A DNA stretch of 64,000 nucleotides from Pelotomaculum terephthalicicum JT (GCF_022410535.1 NZ_JAKNBL010000002.1:62001-126000), one strand, 5' to 3'; counted from the stretch's first letter, positions 54,239 through 63,186 are shown. Numbers and translations: made by a program. Notes: a model not told the origin generated them from the sequence alone.

Positions 54239-54908
54239 GAAAGGGCCGGCCAGGTATATCTCCCATCTTGATTTGCTGCGGTCCTTTGAGCGGGCCGGCC
54301 GCCGGGCCGGGCTGCCCCTGGCCTTCAGTCAGGGTTTTAATCCTCACCCGAAAATTTCCTTTGCCGCTCCGCTGGGTGTCGGCACGGCAGGGGAGGCGGA
54401 ATACGCCGACATTGAACTAACCGCTGACTTGCCGGCGGGGGAAGTGTTCCGGGCCCTTTCCGGCGTTCTGCCAGAGGGGCTCCGGCTGCTTGAAGTCCGT
54501 TCAATTCCGGACCAGTCTACCTCTTTAATGGCGGCTGTTGACTGCGCCACCTACCGCGCTTTGGCGAATTTGAGCCGGCCCTTTGGCCGCAAGGAACTGG
54601 ACAGCGTCATTTCTTCTTTCATGGCCCGGCCGGAGATATGGGCGGAGCGAAAGCTCAAAACAGGAGGAAAGAAGAAACAGAATATCCGCCCGGGGATTTT
54701 TACGCTGTCAGGCAAGTCTGAAAATGATATAATTATCTTGGAAGCGGAATTGAAAGCAGGAAGCAACGGCAATGTCCGGTTTGAGGAAGTGTTGGAAGCC
54801 TTAATGGAAACCGTGGACTTGCCTTTAAAAAGCGGATTTGTATTAAGCAGGACCGGTGTGTTTACAAGATTTGGGGAAGAGAAAAAAGCATTATGGCAAG
54901 ATTATTAA
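54207..54908 (+). CDS. DUF2344 (TIGR03936) radical-SAM-linked protein
   Basis: A 233-residue protein with the family signatures YSKKGPARYISHLDLLRSFERA and AFSQGFNPHPKISFAAPLGVG in the first 60 residues. It is the usual partner of the TIGR03960 radical SAM protein, to which it is fused in some bacteria. The GTG at 54207 overlaps the radical SAM gene by 32 bases and follows GGGGGGTGAGG. The function is unknown; a role in RNA modification near RNase G has been suggested by context only. Confidence 0.87.
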   Translation: MTPSYRMQYSKKGPARYISHLDLLRSFERAGRRAGLPLAFSQGFNPHPKISFAAPLGVGTAGEAEYADIELTADLPAGEVFRALSGVLPEGLRLLEVRSIPDQSTSLMAAVDCATYRALANLSRPFGRKELDSVISSFMARPEIWAERKLKTGGKKKQNIRPGIFTLSGKSENDIIILEAELKAGSNGNVRFEEVLEALMETVDLPLKSGFVLSRTGVFTRFGEEKKALWQDY

Positions 54909-54942
54909 TAAGCTAATGGTGTAAATAAAGAGAGGATAGGTT

Positions 54943-56634
54943 ATGTTTAAAGAAATAGTGGTCAACGTTGGGGAAGAAGAAAACAGGGTTGCTGTTTTAG
55001 AAGACAAAGTACCTGTGGAAATATATATTGAGCGGTCGGTCAACCAGCGCCTTGTAGGCAATATTTTCAAGGGGCGGGTGGAGAATGTGCTGCCGGGGAT
55101 GCAGGCGGCCTTTGTCAATATCGGCCTGGAGAAGAACGCTTTTTTATATATTGAAGACGCGCTGCCGGCCAGGTCTGCGGAAGGATCCGGCCAGACGGGT
55201 TCGGCTTTGGGATTGAACATTTGTGACATTTTAAAACAAGGCCAGGAAATGGTTGTGCAGATTGTCAAGGAGCCGATTGGTACCAAAGGGCCGCGGGTTA
55301 CCACACACATCACCCTGCCCGGCCGTTTTCTGGTATTAATGCCTACGGTGGATTACATCGGCATTTCCCGCCGGATTGATTCGGAAAAAGAACGGGATCG
55401 TTTGAAAGATCTAGCCTCGAAGGTTAAGCCGGCGGGAATGGGGGTAATTGTCCGGACGGTGGCGGAAGGAGTGGAGGAAGAAGAGTTCCGCCAGGATATC
55501 AATATGTTAACCAAACTGTGGCGGAAAATTCTCAGCAGGGCGGCCCACGGGCCGGTGCCCAATCTGGTGCACCGTGATTTGGTGCTGGTCCAGCGTATAT
55601 TAAGAGATGTTTTTACAGAGGATGTCGACCGTCTGACGCTGGATTCCCGTTACGAGTATGAAAAGGTTCTCGACCTGCTGGACATTACCGGACCCCATTT
55701 AAAAATGAAGGTTTTCTTGGAAGAGCGGGAAAATATATTTACCGAATATGGAATTGAACAGGAGATAGAGAAGGCGCTAAAGCGAAAAGTCTGGCTAAAA
55801 TGCGGCGGGTACCTGGTTATCGACCAGGCAGAGGCATTGACCGCCGTGGATGTGAACACAGGCAAGTATGTCGGCACCACCAACCTGGAAGATACCGTAC
55901 TCAGAACCAACCTGGAGGCGGCCAGGGAAATCGCCAGACAGCTTCGCTTGCGAAACATCGGCGGGATAATAATAGTTGACTTTATTGACATGATTAAAGA
56001 AGAGCACCGTCAAGAAGTGCTGCATGTATTGGAAGAAGAAATCAAGAAAGACAAGACCAAAACAAATATTTTGGGGATTACTCAACTTGGCCTGGTCGAG
56101 ATGACTCGCAAAAAAGTCCGCCCCAGCCTGTCGGAAGTGCTGCAAAAGCCCTGCCCTTATTGTGACGGCAGGGGGAAGGTGCTCTCGGAGGAAACCCTGG
56201 GTATCAACTTTAAGAGCCAGATTTATCATGTGGCCCGTCAAACTTCGGCAGACACCATCCTGGTGGAAGCGAACCCCCTTGTCGCGGCAAGATTGATTGG
56301 CAGCGGGGGAGTCAGTCTGCGGGATTTGGAAGGCAAGACAAACAAGAGTCTATACATCCGCGGTTCCGCCATGCACCATATCGAATCGATCACCATTAAG
56401 CCAATCAACGACAACGATGATATTCAGGAGCATTCTCTTCCAGTCAAGACGGGAGAAGTTCTGGAAGTCAGGGTTGAAGAACCTCACGTTTCCAATTTGA
56501 ATGACGGTATTGCCCGCGTCAACGGATTTATCCTGAACATCGAAGGGGCCGGAGTGATGGTGGGCGAAACTATCCCGGTGGAAGTGGGCAAGGTTTTCCG
56601 TACTTATGCCAAGGCCCGCCCGGTCAGAATTTAA
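54943..56634 (+). CDS. rng: Ribonuclease E/G family endoribonuclease
   Basis: A 563-residue RNase G-type enzyme. An S1 RNA-binding domain (about residues 38-130) is followed by the 5'-sensor and RNase H-like region. The catalytic metal site has AVDVNTGKY (about 302) and IIIVDFIDM (about 345), and CPYCDGRG (about 403) is the zinc-link region. A C-terminal TRAM-like extension (about 480-563, DNDDIQEHSLPVKTGEVLEV) is present, as in clostridial members. The start at 54943 follows GAGAGGATAGGTT. Confidence 0.93.
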   Translation: MFKEIVVNVGEEENRVAVLEDKVPVEIYIERSVNQRLVGNIFKGRVENVLPGMQAAFVNIGLEKNAFLYIEDALPARSAEGSGQTGSALGLNICDILKQGQEMVVQIVKEPIGTKGPRVTTHITLPGRFLVLMPTVDYIGISRRIDSEKERDRLKDLASKVKPAGMGVIVRTVAEGVEEEEFRQDINMLTKLWRKILSRAAHGPVPNLVHRDLVLVQRILRDVFTEDVDRLTLDSRYEYEKVLDLLDITGPHLKMKVFLEERENIFTEYGIEQEIEKALKRKVWLKCGGYLVIDQAEALTAVDVNTGKYVGTTNLEDTVLRTNLEAAREIARQLRLRNIGGIIIVDFIDMIKEEHRQEVLHVLEEEIKKDKTKTNILGITQLGLVEMTRKKVRPSLSEVLQKPCPYCDGRGKVLSEETLGINFKSQIYHVARQTSADTILVEANPLVAARLIGSGGVSLRDLEGKTNKSLYIRGSAMHHIESITIKPINDNDDIQEHSLPVKTGEVLEVRVEEPHVSNLNDGIARVNGFILNIEGAGVMVGETIPVEVGKVFRTYAKARPVRI

Positions 56635-56677
56635 CCGGCCCGGGGAGCAATCATTTTGCCGTAGAGGAGGTTCGTAA

Positions 56678-57091
56678 ATGAAATCAAGTACAGAATATCT
56701 TACCTTTAATACCCGAAAACACCGCGAATACATAAATATTACCGGTCCGGTGGAAGATGTGGTGAAAAAAAGCGGCGTCAAAGAAGGCCTGGTTTTAGTT
56801 TCAGCCATGCATATCACAGCCGGGGTGTGGGTTAACGACGACGAGCCCGGCATATTGTCGGATATTGACGAATGGCTGGAAAAACTGGCTCCTTTTAGAG
56901 AAGATTACCGCCACCACCGCACCGGGGAAACCAACGGGGACAGCCATCTTAAAAATCTGCTGGTGGGCTGTCAGGTAACCTTGCCCGTGACTAACGGCAA
57001 ATTGGACCTTGGCCCCTGGCAGCAAGTTTTCTATGCTGAATTCGACGGCCGGCGAAACAAGAGACTGGTTATAAAAGTTATTGGTGAATAA
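56678..57091 (+). CDS. YjbQ family protein (UPF0047)
   Basis: A 137-residue YjbQ family protein with the signature segments [20 protein letters not shown] and [18 protein letters not shown] and [12 protein letters not shown]. Members show weak thiamine-phosphate synthase activity in enteric bacteria, but the true role is uncertain. The start at 56678 follows TAGAGGAGGTTCGTA. It is a short gene between rng and the ribosomal protein unit. Confidence 0.9.
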   Translation: MKSSTEYLTFNTRKHREYINITGPVEDVVKKSGVKEGLVLVSAMHITAGVWVNDDEPGILSDIDEWLEKLAPFREDYRHHRTGETNGDSHLKNLLVGCQVTLPVTNGKLDLGPWQQVFYAEFDGRRNKRLVIKVIGE

Positions 57092-57103
57092 AGTGCGGCG
57101 GTC

Positions 57104-57131
57104 TTGACAAATTTGCTTGATGTGTTAAAAT
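57104..57131 (+). promoter_or_regulatory. Promoter of the rplU-rpmA unit
   Basis: TTGACA (57104-57109) and TAAAAT (57126-57131) are separated by 16 bases. Transcription should start near 57138, giving a leader of about 110 bases. Confidence 0.8.
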
Positions 57132-57137
57132 CTTATA

Positions 57138-57250
57138 TCGTAGGTGTTTTTACCTGCGCTTATACCGCTCGGAATAGGTCGCGTTTGTTTAAGAACGGAG
57201 GAACTCTCCTACCTGATTCCGGCGAGTCCTGATATTACGGGGTGATAGTA
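57138..57250 (+). promoter_or_regulatory. Candidate ribosomal L21 leader
   Basis: The leader between the promoter and rplU contains paired segments (TAGGTG with TACCT, and an ACGGAGGAACTCTCCTACCTG hairpin area) and sits exactly where Firmicutes L21 leaders occur. Such leaders let a ribosomal protein repress its own operon. The assignment is by position and compact structure only. Confidence 0.55.
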
Positions 57251-57562
57251 TTGTATGCAATCATTGAAACAGGCGGCAAGCAGTACCGCGTTCAAGAAGG
57301 CGAAACTCTCTATATTGAGAGGTTGCCTGCCGTTGCCGGTGAAACGGTGGAAATCAGCAAAGTATTGGCAGTGGTTAAGGACGGCGAATTAGTAGTGGGC
57401 GCGCCGTTTGTGCAGGACGCCAAAGTGTTTTTTAAGGTGGTCAGGCACGGCAGGGGCAAGAAAATAATCGTTTATAAGTACAAGGCTAAGAAAAATTACC
57501 GCCGCAAGCAGGGGCACAGGCAGGCGTTTACCCAGGTTACCGTGGAAAAAATTGAGGCTTAG
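57251..57562 (+). CDS. rplU: 50S ribosomal protein L21
   Basis: A 103-residue L21. The TTG at 57251 gives the normal N-terminus [17 protein letters not shown], while the upstream GTG would add three unusual residues; GGGGTGATAG lies before it. The C-terminal [12 protein letters not shown] matches the family. rpmA follows after only 43 bases, without the prp protease gene normally present between them in Firmicutes. Confidence 0.96.
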   Translation: MYAIIETGGKQYRVQEGETLYIERLPAVAGETVEISKVLAVVKDGELVVGAPFVQDAKVFFKVVRHGRGKKIIVYKYKAKKNYRRKQGHRQAFTQVTVEKIEA

Positions 57563-57605
57563 TTTAAAATAGTCTAACGGAAATTAGGTACTGGAGGTGA
57601 TTGTT

Positions 57606-57878
57606 TTGGCACACAAGAAAGGTGTGGGAAGTTCACGCAACGGCCGCGATTCTCAACCGAAAATGCTCGGTGTGAAGAGGGCTGACGGCCAGTTCGTTTT
57701 AGCAGGAAATATTCTGGTCCGCCAGCGCGGCACCAAGATCCACCCGGGTCGCAATGTTGGCAAGGGTGGGGACGATACCCTGTTTGCCACGGTTGACGGT
57801 ATAGTCAGCTTTGAGCGGAAGGGCAGGGACAAAAAGATCGTCAGTGTGAACCCGCCAGAGGCAGTAGTGGTTGGATAA
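57606..57878 (+). CDS. rpmA: 50S ribosomal protein L27, short N-terminus
   Basis: A 90-residue L27. The TTG at 57606 follows TGGAGGTGATTG and gives [16 protein letters not shown] directly after Met. Most Firmicutes L27 proteins have about nine extra N-terminal residues that Prp protease removes; here they are absent. L27 reaches the peptidyl-transferase centre with this N-terminus. spo0B and obg follow. Confidence 0.95.
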   Translation: MAHKKGVGSSRNGRDSQPKMLGVKRADGQFVLAGNILVRQRGTKIHPGRNVGKGGDDTLFATVDGIVSFERKGRDKKIVSVNPPEAVVVG

Positions 57879-57885
57879 GAAGTGC

Positions 57886-57910
57886 AGCGGTCCCGGAGGG
57901 GACCGCTTAT
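57886..57910 (+). terminator. Hairpin after rpmA
   Basis: AGCGGTCC and GGACCGCT form an eight-pair stem, followed by TAT. The T run is poor, so it is a partial terminator that may let some transcription into spo0B and obg. Confidence 0.6.
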
Positions 57911-57952
57911 TAATTATTACGGGCTGCAGCAGATGCAGAAGGAGGGATGTGT

Positions 57953-58528
57953 TTGAATTTATTGAACTACTTAGAAATCATTCAGGTGCAAAGACATGAT
58001 TTTTTGAACCACCTGCAAGTTATTTCCGGTTTGCTGCAGTTAAACAAAGTTGACAGGGCGCGGGAGTATATTAGCCAAGTTGGTTTGGAGATTGCCCATG
58101 CGAGCAAAACTAGCAGGGTTAAAATACCGGAGGTTTCTTTAGCTTTACTTTACTGCTTGAATGAAGCGGCGAAATATCAAGTGGAAGTCGAGTTAACTGT
58201 TAACTCGGATTTAACCGGCTGCGGAGTGCCGGGTCAGGTGATTGGACAGGCTATCGAGCAGTTGGTGGATTGCACGCTTGAAACAATTTTTTCGCCGGAA
58301 GTCACCGGGAAACGCCTTGAGATTATTTTGAATGAGAATGATAAAAAATATGATTGCCGGCTGCTATTCCCGGAACCTCCTCAGACAGATTTGCGCCGGT
58401 TTGAAAACAGGCTTGCCAGTGTTGGAGAACTCCTGAGCCCGCACGGCGGCCGGGTCAACATGGCGATTGCCAACAGCGGCATAGAAATTTTTTTGATTTT
58501 TCCCCGTAAAGACGCAATTAATGGTTAA
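57953..58528 (+). CDS. spo0B: Spo0B-like sporulation phosphotransferase
   Basis: A 191-residue protein with the phospho-acceptor histidine in QRHDFLNHLQVISGLLQL (about residue 15) in a two-helix hairpin, then a degenerate histidine-kinase-like domain (about 75-191). In Bacillus, Spo0B passes phosphate from Spo0F to Spo0A; here its position before obg matches that locus. TTG 57953 fits AAGGAGGG better than ATG 57947, which is too close. It could instead be a small sensor-kinase-like protein. Confidence 0.8.
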   Translation: MNLLNYLEIIQVQRHDFLNHLQVISGLLQLNKVDRAREYISQVGLEIAHASKTSRVKIPEVSLALLYCLNEAAKYQVEVELTVNSDLTGCGVPGQVIGQAIEQLVDCTLETIFSPEVTGKRLEIILNENDKKYDCRLLFPEPPQTDLRRFENRLASVGELLSPHGGRVNMAIANSGIEIFLIFPRKDAING

Positions 58529-58551
58529 AATACCTGTCAGGTGAATCTAAG

Positions 58552-59820
58552 ATGTTTTACGATAAAGCAAAAATTTTTGTCAAGGGCGGCGACGGCGGAA
58601 ATGGCTGTGTCGCCATGCGCAGGGAAAAATACGTTCCGGAAGGCGGCCCCTGGGGCGGCGACGGCGGACGGGGCGGGGATGTTGTTATGCGCGCCGACGA
58701 GGGGCTGCGCACACTGGTTGACTTTCGTTATAAGCGTCATTACAAGTCCGGGCGCGGCCGTCATGGTGAGGGCAAAAACAAGCATGGCGGATCAGGTGAT
58801 GACCTGACTATTCGTGTGCCGGTGGGGACAGTGATCAGAGACGCGGAAACCGGTGAACTAATCGCTGATCTGACTGGTAACGGCCAGGAGGTAGTGGCGG
58901 CCCGGGGCGGGCGGGGCGGCAGGGGAAACGTGCATTTTGCCAACCCCCATAACAAAGCGCCCAAATTGGCTGAAAAGGGTGAACCCGGAGAAGAGCGCTG
59001 GCTTGAACTGGAGCTCAAACTGCTGGCTGATGTCGGCCTGGTGGGATTCCCCAACGCGGGCAAATCAACTGTAATATCCCGGGTGTCCGCGGCCAAGCCC
59101 AAAATTGCCGATTATCCATTTACGACGATAACGCCGAATCTTGGCATGGTGCGTCTGGAAGACGGACGCAGTTTCGTAGTGGCCGACATACCGGGTTTAA
59201 TTGAAGGCGCCCATGCGGGTACCGGTCTGGGCCACGATTTTTTGCGGCATGTGGAGCGCACCCGCCTGCTGGTGCATGTTCTTGACACCGCGGGCAGCGA
59301 AGGACGTGACCCGGTGGATGACCTGCGGGTGACCAACCGGGAACTGACTTTGTACAATCCCGCCATCGGTAAAAAGCCGCAAGTCGTCGCCGCGAACAAG
59401 ATGGATTTAAGCGGAGCGGCGGAAAACCTCTCCAGAATTAAAGATATTTATCAAGACCAATATGATATTTTCCCAATCTCGGCTGTTACCGGGAGCGGCC
59501 TTGACGCCTTGATTTACAGAGTGGCCGATTTGCTGGAGGAACTTCCCCCGGAAGCGCAGCCTGCCGTTGAACCGCAATATAATGTCACGCACGTTGCGCA
59601 GCCGCGATTTACGGTCGAACGCGAGGATAATTGTTTTATCGTCGGAGGTAAAGAAGTCCGGCGTCACGTTGCCATGACCGATTTGAACAACGAGGAGTCA
59701 GTTGAGCGCCTGCAGCGAATTATGCAGCGCATGGGTATTGACGACGCTCTAAAGGACGCGGGGGCAAAAGAAGGGGATACAATTAAAATCGGCGGGTTTG
59801 AATTCGAATATGTGGATTAA
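58552..59820 (+). CDS. obg: Obg GTPase
   Basis: A 422-residue Obg (CgtA). The glycine-rich Obg fold (about residues 1-158) is followed by the G domain: G1 GFPNAGKST (about 165), G3 DIPGLIEGAH, G4 NKMD. A C-terminal OCT domain (about 345-422) is present, as in Bacillus. Obg acts in ribosome assembly, the stress response and the sporulation start. The gene follows spo0B. The ATG at 58552 lies after AGGTGAATCTAAG. Confidence 0.96.
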   Translation: MFYDKAKIFVKGGDGGNGCVAMRREKYVPEGGPWGGDGGRGGDVVMRADEGLRTLVDFRYKRHYKSGRGRHGEGKNKHGGSGDDLTIRVPVGTVIRDAETGELIADLTGNGQEVVAARGGRGGRGNVHFANPHNKAPKLAEKGEPGEERWLELELKLLADVGLVGFPNAGKSTVISRVSAAKPKIADYPFTTITPNLGMVRLEDGRSFVVADIPGLIEGAHAGTGLGHDFLRHVERTRLLVHVLDTAGSEGRDPVDDLRVTNRELTLYNPAIGKKPQVVAANKMDLSGAAENLSRIKDIYQDQYDIFPISAVTGSGLDALIYRVADLLEELPPEAQPAVEPQYNVTHVAQPRFTVEREDNCFIVGGKEVRRHVAMTDLNNEESVERLQRIMQRMGIDDALKDAGAKEGDTIKIGGFEFEYVD

Positions 59821-59989
59821 GGGAAATTACTTATCGTCTGTATTCTTACGAGATTCTTGGATACGGTGATTTTTCCGGAAAGTACCCACATAAATAACCC
59901 TGGGCATTTTTTTACGCGGACCGGAACAGCGCGGTACGACGGGCCGCCGGAAGTATCCCTCCCAGAAGGAACTGATATGATCTTCCATC

Positions 59990-60180
59990 CAGATTCTTTC
60001 CCATGCACCGACAGCAACTCTGCCAATATAGGCAGCGCCTGAGTAGCCCCGGAAGTAATGAAGATATCCTGTGGATGAACAGTCATTCCCCTGCTGCGAA
60101 AGACCCAGCCGGCAATTTCCTCGCGGAGCGCCGGAATTCCTTCCGTCCATGAATATCCAAGTGCCAGTTTGTATTGTATT
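59990..60180 (-). pseudogene. Remnant of a MocR/PdxR-type PLP aminotransferase-like regulator
   Basis: The minus strand encodes GYSWTEGIPALREEIAGW, RSRGMTVHPQDIFITSGATQ and ALPILAELLSV, the typical start of the aminotransferase-like domain of MocR regulators. No start codon precedes it, the DNA-binding domain is missing, and after LLSV the reading frame leaves the family pattern; a broken continuation may lie at 59820-59990 in other frames. It is a decayed fragment in the 550-base gap between obg and proB. Confidence 0.65.
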
Positions 60181-60370
60181 ATTTTACAACTACAGGTTGA
60201 TGTTCACAAGTGAGCAGCCCGGATGAAGGATAAAGGCCTGTAAAAGATAAGCGGCGGTATTCGGGCTGGTTGCTGGAGACCCTGACTGCTTGCCACTTTT
60301 AATAGATAATCATATATGGTATACTATCCATGGTTTGGCCAACAAAGGAGCCGTCATTAAGTGAGGCAGT

Positions 60371-61504
60371 ATGGAAGAGCAGGAACGTAATTTTCATTTA
60401 TTTAAACGTTTTGTCGTAAAAGTGGGTACCAGTTCGGTCAATCACCCTAATGGCAGGCCTAATCTTTTTCAGATAGAGACTTTGGTTCGCCAGCTTGCCG
60501 ACCTGTGCAATCAAGGAAAAGAAGTGATCCTGGTCACTTCGGGCGCTGTAGGCGCGGGCGCCGGGAAGCTGGGCTTGAAAAGCCGGCCGAAGAACATCCC
60601 GGAAAAACAAGCGGCGGCGGCCGTCGGTCAGGGTATGCTGATGCATATCTATGAAAAGATTTTCGCCGAATACGGTTTGACTGTCGGCCAGGTGCTCTTG
60701 ACACGGGAGGATTTCTCTGACAGGCGCCGGTTTCTAAATGCAAGGAACGCTTTGCATACATTACTCCGGCTTGGCGTTATCCCGGTAGTTAACGAAAATG
60801 ACATGGTGGCCGTGGATGAAATTAAACTGGGTGACAACGACAACCTTTCGGCTTTGGTGGCCAGTTTGATCGATGCGGAAATGTTGTTTTTGCTTTCCGA
60901 TGTTGACGGGCTTTACACGGCGGACCCCCACAAAAATTCGGACGCCAGGATAATTTATGATATAATTGAAATAACTGCGGAACTGGAAAAGCTGGCTGGT
61001 GAGGGTGAAGCCGGAAGCATGGGTACCGGTGGAATGACTACCAAACTGCAGGCTGCCAGGATAGCCATGCACTCCGGAGTGGTAACAGTGATTGCCAGGT
61101 CGGGAAAAAAAGACGTGCTGCGCCGGATTATCGCCGGTGAACTGGAAGGGACCGTTTTTTGGCCGTTAGTGAACAAACTTGAAAACAAAAAAAAGTGGAT
61201 TGCCTACAGCTCTACCGTTCAAGGAGAGATTTTCGTGGACAAAGGGGCGACTCAGGCACTGTCGAGATATGGCAAAAGCCTTCTGCCTTCAGGTGTAACC
61301 GGGGTGGAGGGAGTTTTTGAACTGGGCAATACCGTCAGTATAGTCGGTCCGGACGGGCAGGAAATAGCTAGAGGGTTGACCAACTACTCTTCCGCTGAGA
61401 TCGAAAAGATTAAGGGCGCTCAGACTAGAGATATCGCGCGTATTCTTGGTCATAAGGATTACGATGAAGTAGTGCACCGCAATAATCTTGTTCTGGATTT
61501 ATAA
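60371..61504 (+). CDS. proB: Glutamate 5-kinase
   Basis: A 377-residue enzyme for the first step of proline synthesis. The amino-acid kinase domain (about residues 10-260) has VVKVGTSSV, VTSGAVGAG and VNENDMVAVDEIKLGDNDNLSALV, and a C-terminal PUA domain (about 280-370) is present. The ATG at 60371 is preceded by TTAAGTGAGGCAGT, a weak site. A TATACT extended -10 lies near 60318. The expected partner proA is not adjacent; nadD follows. Confidence 0.95.
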   Translation: MEEQERNFHLFKRFVVKVGTSSVNHPNGRPNLFQIETLVRQLADLCNQGKEVILVTSGAVGAGAGKLGLKSRPKNIPEKQAAAAVGQGMLMHIYEKIFAEYGLTVGQVLLTREDFSDRRRFLNARNALHTLLRLGVIPVVNENDMVAVDEIKLGDNDNLSALVASLIDAEMLFLLSDVDGLYTADPHKNSDARIIYDIIEITAELEKLAGEGEAGSMGTGGMTTKLQAARIAMHSGVVTVIARSGKKDVLRRIIAGELEGTVFWPLVNKLENKKKWIAYSSTVQGEIFVDKGATQALSRYGKSLLPSGVTGVEGVFELGNTVSIVGPDGQEIARGLTNYSSAEIEKIKGAQTRDIARILGHKDYDEVVHRNNLVLDL

Positions 61505-61584
61505 GAAAGGCTAAAATTTGTCACACTTTATCATGCAATGACTTTTACTTGCATTTTAGATGAGAAGAATGTAATATTTTAGTT

Positions 61585-62211
61585 ATGAGAAAGAGTACCG
61601 GTCGGGTGTGCAAGTTGGGAGTAATGGGCGGAACCTTCGACCCGATTCATTATGGCCATTTGGTTGCCGCGGAAGGCGCGAGGGAAGAACTGGCGCTGGA
61701 CAAGGTTATATTTATCCCCGCCGGCAAGCCGCCGCATAAGCCGGGGCATGATCTTGCCGATGCGGGAGATCGTTATCTGATGACCGGACTGGCGATTGAC
61801 TCCAATATTTTTTTCGAGGTTTCATCCATCGAGATTGACCGTCCCGGCCCGTCTTATACTGTTGATACGATCCAGTTTATCATGAACCAGTACCCGGGAG
61901 CGGAAATCTATTTTATAACCGGGGCCGACGCAATATTAGAAATTATTACGTGGAAAAATGTCGAAAGATTATTATCGCTGTGCTATTTTGTCGCGGCGTC
62001 CCGGCCTGGTTACCGGTTGGACGAGCTTTGGGAAAAGGTCGGCGCTTTTATTCAGTGCCCGGAAAAAAAGATACTGGGTATGGAGGTTCCCGCATTGGCG
62101 ATATCATCAACTGATATCAGAAGGCGTGTGCGTGAAGGAAAAACAATTAAGTACCTGCTGCCGGAGCCTGTGGAAGAGTATATCGCCAAAAAAAAATTAT
62201 ACCGGCGCTAA
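61585..62211 (+). CDS. nadD: Nicotinate-nucleotide adenylyltransferase
   Basis: A 208-residue NaMN adenylyltransferase of NAD synthesis. The nucleotide site GGTFDPIHYGHLVAA (about residue 13) and the C-terminal ISSTDIRRRVREGK are present. The ATG at 61585 has no strong ribosome binding site; the sequence before is AT-rich. In many Firmicutes yqeK and rsfS follow, but here an RRM gene stands in place of yqeK. Confidence 0.94.
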   Translation: MRKSTGRVCKLGVMGGTFDPIHYGHLVAAEGAREELALDKVIFIPAGKPPHKPGHDLADAGDRYLMTGLAIDSNIFFEVSSIEIDRPGPSYTVDTIQFIMNQYPGAEIYFITGADAILEIITWKNVERLLSLCYFVAASRPGYRLDELWEKVGAFIQCPEKKILGMEVPALAISSTDIRRRVREGKTIKYLLPEPVEEYIAKKKLYRR

Positions 62212-62315
62212 AAGCCTGGAAAAATCTTAGTCTGATTAAGATTGCATTAGGACAGTTCCTTTTGCAGATAATAGTTCCAATTAATAAGTTTCGGAAGGGA
62301 AAGAGGTGATTACTT

Positions 62316-62570
62316 TTGACGCGTACACTATATGTGGGAAATCTACCGTGGGCTACTAAAGCTGAAGATCTCGCCAATGCTTTTTCAGTACATGGCGAAG
62401 TTCTGAGTAGCCGCGTTATTACAGATCGTGAGACTGGTCGTTCCCGCGGGTTTGGTTTTGTTGAAGTCCGGGAGGAAGATGCGGAAGCAATGATAGCCGC
62501 AATGAACGGCACGGATCTTGACGGTAGGGTTATCACCGTTAATGAGGCAAGGGCGCGGGAAGAAAGATAA
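62316..62570 (+). CDS. RRM-domain RNA-binding protein
   Basis: An 84-residue protein made of one RNA-recognition motif. RNP2 is LYVGNLPW (about residue 4) and RNP1 is RGFGFVEV (about 44). The C-terminus is a short charged tail (AREER). Similar small RRM proteins in bacteria are thought to act as RNA chaperones in cold or stress. The TTG start follows GGAAAGAGGTGATTACTT. It has its own terminator. It sits between nadD and rsfS, where yqeK is usual. Confidence 0.92.
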   Translation: MTRTLYVGNLPWATKAEDLANAFSVHGEVLSSRVITDRETGRSRGFGFVEVREEDAEAMIAAMNGTDLDGRVITVNEARAREER

Positions 62571-62573
62571 AGG

Positions 62574-62601
62574 AAAAACCTCCATTAAAGGAGGTTTTCT
62601 C
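62574..62601 (+). terminator. Terminator after the RRM gene
   Basis: AAAACCTCC and GGAGGTTTT form a nine-pair stem with a six-base loop, followed by CTCTT. It separates the RRM gene from rsfS. Confidence 0.85.
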
Positions 62602-62687
62602 TTAGTAATATTTTGAGCCATATTTTGCTGTGGCATTGTATATGGAAGAGAATATTATATTTTAGTCAGTATTAAGGAGGAGTGGCG

Positions 62688-63044
62688 TTGTCCTTAAGTC
62701 CACAGGCAGTGGTGAACATTGCGGTGCAGGCGGCGGAAGACAAGAAAGCAATGGACATAACCGTTCTTGATATTCGTGAAATATCTATTATCGCGGACTA
62801 TTTTATTATTTGCAGCGGCCGCTCAGGAACCCAAGTGCAGGCTATTGTTGAGAACATCCAGGAGAGATTGGATAAAGACGGGGTTGTTGCTTTGCGCCGG
62901 GAAGGTTTCCGGGAAGGCAACTGGGTGTTGTTGGATTACGGTGATGTCATAATTCATGTCTTCCGGGAATCTGAACGGCAATTTTATAATCTTGAACGCC
63001 TGTGGGGTGACGCTCAGGTGGTGGGGCTTCCCGTTAATATTTGA
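62688..63044 (+). CDS. rsfS: Ribosome silencing factor RsfS
   Basis: A 118-residue RsfS (RsfA/YbeB). It binds L14 and blocks subunit joining when nutrients are low. Family features include DITVLDIREISIIADYFIICSGRSGTQVQ and NWVLLDYGDVIIHVF. TTG 62688 is chosen because AGGAGG ends at 62680, too close to the GTG at 62682. It is preceded by a terminator and precedes leuS. Confidence 0.95.
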   Translation: MSLSPQAVVNIAVQAAEDKKAMDITVLDIREISIIADYFIICSGRSGTQVQAIVENIQERLDKDGVVALRREGFREGNWVLLDYGDVIIHVFRESERQFYNLERLWGDAQVVGLPVNI

Positions 63045-63105
63045 CATTAAAGAAGCATGTAGATATCACAGGGCACACTTAAAGCAAAATTTATTGATGT
63101 GCGGC

Positions 63106-63139
63106 AAACCTCTTGTCTCTCGCGGGAAAGAGGTTTTCT
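63106..63139 (+). terminator. Terminator after rsfS
   Basis: AAACCTCTT and AAGAGGTTT form a nine-pair stem with a 12-base loop, followed by a short TTCTT tail. Confidence 0.75.
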
Positions 63140-63157
63140 TGCTGTCCGGCGCGAGCC

Positions 63158-63186
63158 TTGAGTAATCCATGTTTTTATGATAAAAT
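63158..63186 (+). promoter_or_regulatory. Promoter of leuS
   Basis: TTGAGT (63158-63163) and TAAAAT (63181-63186) are separated by 17 bases. The leader would be about 75 bases, too short for a T-box, and none of the T-box motifs are visible. Confidence 0.75.
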
